Assembly (NCBI GenBank): GCA_012295275.1
Contig: CM022678.1
Coordinates: 18,725,978-18,778,932, forward strand
Source of the DNA: Chrysomallon squamiferum
Lineage: Eukaryota; Mollusca; Gastropoda; Neomphalida; Peltospiridae
Direction of reading: 5' to 3'
Length of the DNA: 52,955 nt
In this document: positions 38,923-52,955 of the stretch, piece by piece
How the letters are laid out: every line of letters begins with the position of its first letter
How positions within the stretch are numbered: position 1 is the first letter of the stretch
Made by a program: the position numbers and the translations under genes
The notes under the pieces: model-generated
The model's database searches: none
What the model saw: the letters and a program-made list of their open reading frames with translations, nothing else
Told to the model about the DNA's origin: nothing

Positions 38923-40745
38923 AAATAATAAATGTGTGCGTGTGTGTGGGTGTGTGTTTGTTGTTGTGTGTGTTAAAGATACTCCGAAGTGCCTGTTTTG
39001 AAATATTTGTTCTCATTTATCAATGCTGGATTTATTTTCTGTTTGATGTGCGATCTGAATAGAAACTGCAGTAATAGATAATTCTAAGTTGTATCTTTGT
39101 GCGCTGGGTAGCCTCCTTATGGATCATCTTTTATGTTTCAATCTTTTTAGCTCATTGGTATTATTCTACAAGCTTTCTTCCTACAAACAGACTCAACCAA
39201 ACAAATGTTCAGCCTCTTGGCATCATTTGTGTATCGAACATAAATGAGTTTGCTGAGAGCGGTAGAAAAGCTTTTTGAAAAACTTTTGTAAAGTTTCTTC
39301 ACTATTTCCGAGCAGAAGACTCTTTTCATTATTATATCGTTAGAAAGATCAATATTTTAGATGTAGTGAAACATTTAAATTGAAGCTTAACTCAACTAAG
39401 CTGTCGAACACTTGTAGAAGCCTCTGAACACTCACCCGCCTCCATTCTTCCAGGTTATGTAGGTCTATACGTTTAAATACAATTTAATGCTTACAACAAT
39501 AAAATTTAGTTTTGAAACAATATCTATTTTTGTTAATTACCATCAAGGTTGTGTTAAACGTAATGATTGAGATTCATTATGTGTTAACTTAATGAAAATA
39601 ATTTGTATGGTAAGCGATCAAGTCAGTTATGGAGATCTAATATAATTTTAGAATGCAAATCTTTTCTCTGTACAGCGCATAAAAATTTGAATTCCAGTAT
39701 TCTTATAATGCGATAACTTGGTCATTTGTACTACAATTCTTATTAAATCCTGTTTGAACTTCAAATAATAGCTTAAATATAATTTTAATCAATTATTTAA
39801 CACAGTAGTAAAAATATATGTAACTGATTTATAATTCTCCCCCACCAAGTTAATCTTAATTAATAACGAGCTATCTCAAGAAATACGTAGTTTAAACATA
39901 TCTTGGAGCTGCTTTTATTTCAGTAGCCGTGACATTATCTACACTTTAGAACGTATCCTTTTGCTTAAAAGCAGAGGTCGTTAACCTTGGTACTAGAGCC
40001 AACAGTATTTTTTCTGACTATTTTGGGCGTTTTGCCTTTTTTGATAGATCACAGTGCTGAATTTAGACTTGGTGAAGCCCTATGCTATGTAAAGCCCTGA
40101 GGCCCCGACTTTTTTTTACAAATGTATATGTTTTTCAATTATTTAATATCAAAGTTAAAAGATACAGGTCTCAAAATTTTGGAAATCTTTCAACAAGTTT
40201 TGTCGGATTCCTTCTTAGTATGAATCACGATTTGCTAGGAGTAAATCTACTTCGCGGTTTCAGAGATGTTGTTTCAAACGTATTCTCCCATAGGAATCAT
40301 TGTTAGGGAAATAAAAAAGAAAAAAATAATAAAAGAAAAAAGAAAGACAAACAAAATTAAAAAGAAACAAATTCGTAGAAATTTTTAGAAATCTCAAATT
40401 TGAAAATGAGAAAGAAAAGATGACTCTGAGTCGGTTGCACATCCTGACATGAAATGCAGTGGAAACTAAAACCGCGGTCTTTACACTACGTGACCCGCCA
40501 CACTAAATGACGACAACGACGGAGACAAACGACGGCTTCAGTTCTGTAAAACCTCAAGTAATCTGACAGGATTTACCTGAGGTAAAAATGAGTATAAAAC
40601 ACAGTCTAATCATCTGAAGGCCTCGGGCAGTGTGTAATGTCTTAAGTTGTAGCAGATTCGTCAACACGTTCTTACGTCATACGAGAACTATTAATTAAAT
40701 TTTTATTTAATTTAAAAAAAAATAGTATTTATGTTTAATCCCTAC
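37998..40745 (+). repeat. Duplicated receptor promoter/exon-1 block, copy A
   Basis: Aligns with 43020-44480. Shared landmarks are attctaaatata, ctggaaactcgaat, the signal-peptide exon, ggtagttaagtata, agcagaggtcg(g/t)taacctt, gctatgtaaagccctga, ttggaaatctttcaacaagt-like sequence and aatagtatttatg. Copy A is longer because of at least one insertion of about 1 kb (38860-39870), which includes a (CTA)n tract at about 38870-38922. Confidence 0.88.
38324..38366 (+). pseudogene. Second copy of the receptor-phosphatase signal-peptide exon
   Basis: ATG followed by codons for MSPVIILLLVLSQI and a phase-1 donor (G|GTAAGT). It is identical except for one residue to the functional-looking exon at 43356-43398. 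No copy of the second exon (ShKT) is found between it and 43335, so it is either an orphan remnant or an alternative first exon that splices to 45149, with which its phase is compatible. The upstream ATG present in copy B is ATC here. Confidence 0.7.
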
Positions 40746-40829
40746 AAGACTACTACTGTTTGTTGTATGTTGTATAATTATAAACAAAATTTTTATATCG
40801 TAATATTCTAGTTAGAAATATATTTCAGT

Positions 40830-41290
40830 TAGTTTGATCACAATGTACAATTATTTCACTTTTTGTTAGTTTCATCTCAATGCAGAGTTCTTTCGTTACT
40901 TTTGTTAGATTTTTCAGAATGAAGAGATGTTTTATTATTTTGTTTGTTTGATCACAATTTAGAATTACCTCCTTATTTTATTTTAGTTTCATCAGAATTC
41001 AGAACTGTTTCGTTATCGTTGTTAATTTCATCACAAAGTAGATTTGCTTCATTATTTTTGTTAGTTTCATGACAAGATAGATTTGTTCAATTATTTGTGT
41101 TAGTTTCATGACAACATACATTTGTTTCATTATTCTTGTTTGTTTTATCATGCGAAGTTGTTTTATTATTGTTATTAGTTTTATCACAATGTACTGTTGT
41201 TTCATTAGATTCCTTTGTTTCATCTCCATGCAGAGTTATTTCATAATTCTAGTTAGTTTCTTCATAATGTAGAGTTGTTTCACGTTTATT
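40830..41290. repeat. Minisatellite of about 45-50 bp unit
   Basis: Around ten imperfect copies of a unit built on ttagtttcatcacaatgta followed by gagttgtttcattattttt. It gives a repetitive but meaningless minus-strand frame rich in Met, Lys and Ile. Confidence 0.8.
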
Positions 41291-42269
41291 TGTAAATATC
41301 TTCAATTGATAATACGAGACATTTAAATGTTGTAAAGAACAGAAGTGAATTAATGTTTATATTAAGGTCATACGGAAGTTACGAAAGTAAAATATTTACA
41401 TTTTGTTTTAACAATGAATAATATTTGTAACTATACGTAATACTGAGTGTATGTGTTTGGGCGTGCTCCTGCTTCATGTATTGTTTTAAGACATTTCAAA
41501 ACAGTTTTTATTTTCTTCTGTTTTATACTAGTACTACTAATAACAGTTTGAGTTGTGTGGTTGGGATACTGAAAATAATAATAAAAACTTTAACAGCAGC
41601 TGTTATAATAAAAGCTTTAAAATCAAATAAGTCTCCTTATCATATTCTTCCTTTTTCATAGACTGTAGTCTGTCATATAGAGATGTATGCAAGTGTAAGT
41701 TTAGCTCTCTCTCTTTATCTCAGTCTGTCTCTGTTCCTCTCCCTGTCTTTGTGTATGCGTTTGTTCGTGTGTATATATCTTGCAGATATGTGTGTGTTTG
41801 TATATATATATATGAGTATGTTTTCTTATGTTTATGTGTGTGTGCATGCAGAATGTTTAGCATTGCATCAGCAGAGAAGAGTCCAGTGGAATTACTTCCT
41901 TACTGAGCAGATAACATAGAAAATTAACATAGTAAAAACACATGGTCCGCAGACATTGTACTGATCAAATAATCTGTTCATTCACGCTGGCGGACACACA
42001 CACACACACATACACACACACACACTCATACACACACACAAAACTGACACAGACCAATAATAGCCACAAATAAATAAATGTAAGAAATTGTAGATATATA
42101 TATACATACATACATACATACATACATACATACCGATATATACATATATATATATATACATATATACATATGCACACACACACATACACACCCACACCCA
42201 TATACGCTTATGTACGTAATCATGTATGAATCAGTGTATGTACTTTCGTACGTACGTACAAAGGAAATA
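41291..42269. other. Spacer with (TG)n, (CA)n and (CATA)n tracts
   Basis: No gene seen. CA/TG-rich simple sequence lies at about 41995-42040 and a CATA run at about 42100-42135. Confidence 0.6.
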
Positions 42270-43017
42270 CAGTCGTACCTCGACTTACGATGGCCCCAAC
42301 TTACGCGTTTCTCGATATACGAGCTCTTGATTCGTCCATTTTTTGCTTTGAGTTGCAATCCAAAATTCAGTTTACGAACAAGCTTTAGAAACAACGCCGT
42401 TAGTTGGCATAACGAACAACACAACATCCGGTCAGCATCCCGTGTCTCACACGTTTACATCACGTGGTTACCTGGCCGTGGAAGCATCTCTGTTGCGCTG
42501 TGTTCGCGTTTTTTACAGTATTTTGCTAAATTTCTGTTTCCTGACCATGGATCGTAAGAAAGTGAGTGCAAAGGACAGTGCTGAGAAGAAGAAGCGGATG
42601 ATGTCCATTGAATTAAAGCACAAAATCATAGAGATATATGAGCTATGTGTATGTAGTCGATTTGGCTAGGCAGTAGTAACGTAGTCCCATACTAAAACAG
42701 AAGGAGTCGATAAAGACTGTAAGTCCAGCCAAAGGTGTTAAAATAATTTGACTGATCTTCAAGGTAAATACACTTTACAAAAAAACGAATTTACTTCTTT
42801 ACATTCTCTTTTATTTTGTTTTTTTATGCAATATTTGTCATTTAAATATATATGAAGTAAAAACAGTTACGAAATTATAGGGATGGATTTGTGGGCCTGG
42901 AACGGATTAAAGGTATTTTAATTAAATTCAGTTGGGAAAATGTATTTGATATACAAGCAAACTGAGTTACGAGCTCGGTCACGCAACGAAGTAAACTCGT
43001 AAGTCAACGTACCACTG
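42270..43017 (+). mobile_element. Non-autonomous Tigger/pogo-like DNA transposon
   Basis: A 748-bp element flanked by TA on both sides (42268-42269, 43018-43019). It has terminal inverted repeats: left CAGTCGTACCTCGACTTACG, and the right end's reverse complement begins CAGTGGTACGTTGACTTACG. The interior holds a short remnant of a pogo/Tigger transposase N-terminus: from the ATG at 42547, MDRKKVSAKDSAEKKKRM followed by a helix-turn-helix-like start, broken by stops after about 40 residues. The TA target, the inverted repeats and the transposase fragment together support the Tc1/mariner-pogo superfamily. It cannot move by itself. Confidence 0.85.
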
Positions 43018-43334
43018 TATTTCCAGTGGCTAGGATGTCTATTCTAAATATAGTCAAGCGTCAGTGTAAAATATGAGTAACCTGTCTATTTTTGGAACTT
43101 GGGTATTCCCGTGACCTACCAGGAAACAGAAACTGCAGATAGGCTATGAACGACACGACATTCTAGAGTTTTAGTGCGAAAATATCAGTAATTTTTGTTT
43201 TTTTCTTCTTTTTTCTTAGTCTAAAGTATTTTACATGTTAAGATAGTGTGTTATGTGAAAAAGAACAGATACTGGAAACTCGAATAACTTTCTCGTTCAC
43301 GAATTTACAAGAACATTGAGACACCCGATTCGTA

Positions 43335-52681
<9,347 letters not shown>

Positions 52682-52955
52682 TAGAAACTGACTGCAAACA
52701 GGAATACATAAGGAAAAACAATAATTTGTTGCTGAATTTCTGAATTTAGGGATATTTGAAAGTTTTCTGATCAGAAAGAAAAAGGAAAAGAAAGCAAGGT
52801 CATTGTTAACTAAAAGAAATTTGAGTCCACAGGAACTAAGACATTTCTATAATTAAGATGGCTCCTTCTGTAATGAATACTGTGGCCATTTCCATATTTT
52901 CAAAAAGTAGAACTTTTAAAACATTTTTGTGACACTTGTATTAAATCTAAATATA
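52682..52955 (+). other. 3' UTR / flank of the receptor gene
   Basis: AT-rich sequence after the TAA at 52679-52681. A variant polyadenylation hexamer ATTAAA is at 52940-52945. The window ends before a transcript end can be judged. Confidence 0.4.

Noticed and set aside
39972-40110. hAT-like terminal sequence (gcagaggtcggtaacctt) in blocks A and B
   Set aside because: The word resembles ends of some hAT elements, but I find no matching inverted end or 8-bp target duplication, so no element is called.
41683-42201. Open frames rich in Tyr, Val and Cys in simple-sequence DNA (also at 44685-45111)
   Set aside because: They derive from TGTA/CATA and TG/CA repeats read in several phases.
42210-42669. 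Two overlapping plus-strand frames as a gene
   Set aside because: They lie across the left end and interior of the Tigger/pogo-like element, and only a short broken transposase start is recognisable.

Overview
The window looks like nuclear DNA of a lophotrochozoan animal, most likely a mollusc (inference). It is AT-rich, with long dinucleotide and trinucleotide microsatellites, minisatellites and small phase-consistent exons separated by GT-AG introns. It holds a TPR-TIR protein and an EGF-repeat receptor tyrosine phosphatase, architectures that are common in molluscan gene sets. A 200-base run of N (37756-37955) marks a scaffold gap. Nothing in it looks prokaryotic or viral.

Three protein-coding genes can be rebuilt exon by exon with matching splice phases. 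(1) smndc1 (SPF30), minus strand, 14469 down to 5330, has 7 exons and encodes 238 aa. It is a conserved Tudor-domain splicing factor. (2) A two-exon minus-strand gene, 21755 down to 19172, encodes 727 aa: a TTC22/IFIT-like tetratricopeptide-repeat array with a C-terminal TIR-like domain, probably an innate-immunity or signalling protein. (3) A 13-exon plus-strand gene, 43335/43356 to 52681, encodes about 915 aa. It is a single-pass receptor with a signal peptide, a ShKT-like module, about ten MEGF-type EGF modules, a transmembrane helix, a long acidic linker and one intracellular tyrosine-phosphatase domain with the catalytic Cys and Arg present.

Layout: 1-5329 is gene-free and microsatellite-rich. 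5330-14469 is smndc1, with a private minisatellite in most introns. 15369-18150 is a roughly 2.8 kb block whose diverged direct copy lies at 34440-37295. The TPR-TIR gene lies between these copies, followed by a recent satellite-like array at 22325-30640. That array has eight nearly identical 0.85-1.35 kb units, each with its own (TA)n(GA)n tract, arranged in an alternating A/B higher-order pattern, and a diverged ninth unit follows. 31390-33455 and 34247-35380 are further local tandem duplications. 37998-40745 and 43020-44480 are two copies of the promoter plus signal-peptide exon of the receptor phosphatase, and a 748-bp Tigger/pogo-like element (42270-43017) sits at the left side of the second copy. 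43335-52681 is the receptor gene.

The three genes have no evident joint function. smndc1 is housekeeping. The TPR-TIR protein and the receptor phosphatase belong to lineage-expanded families, and both lie in DNA with heavy local duplication, which fits a rapidly evolving neighbourhood. No tRNA, rRNA or CRISPR was recognised.
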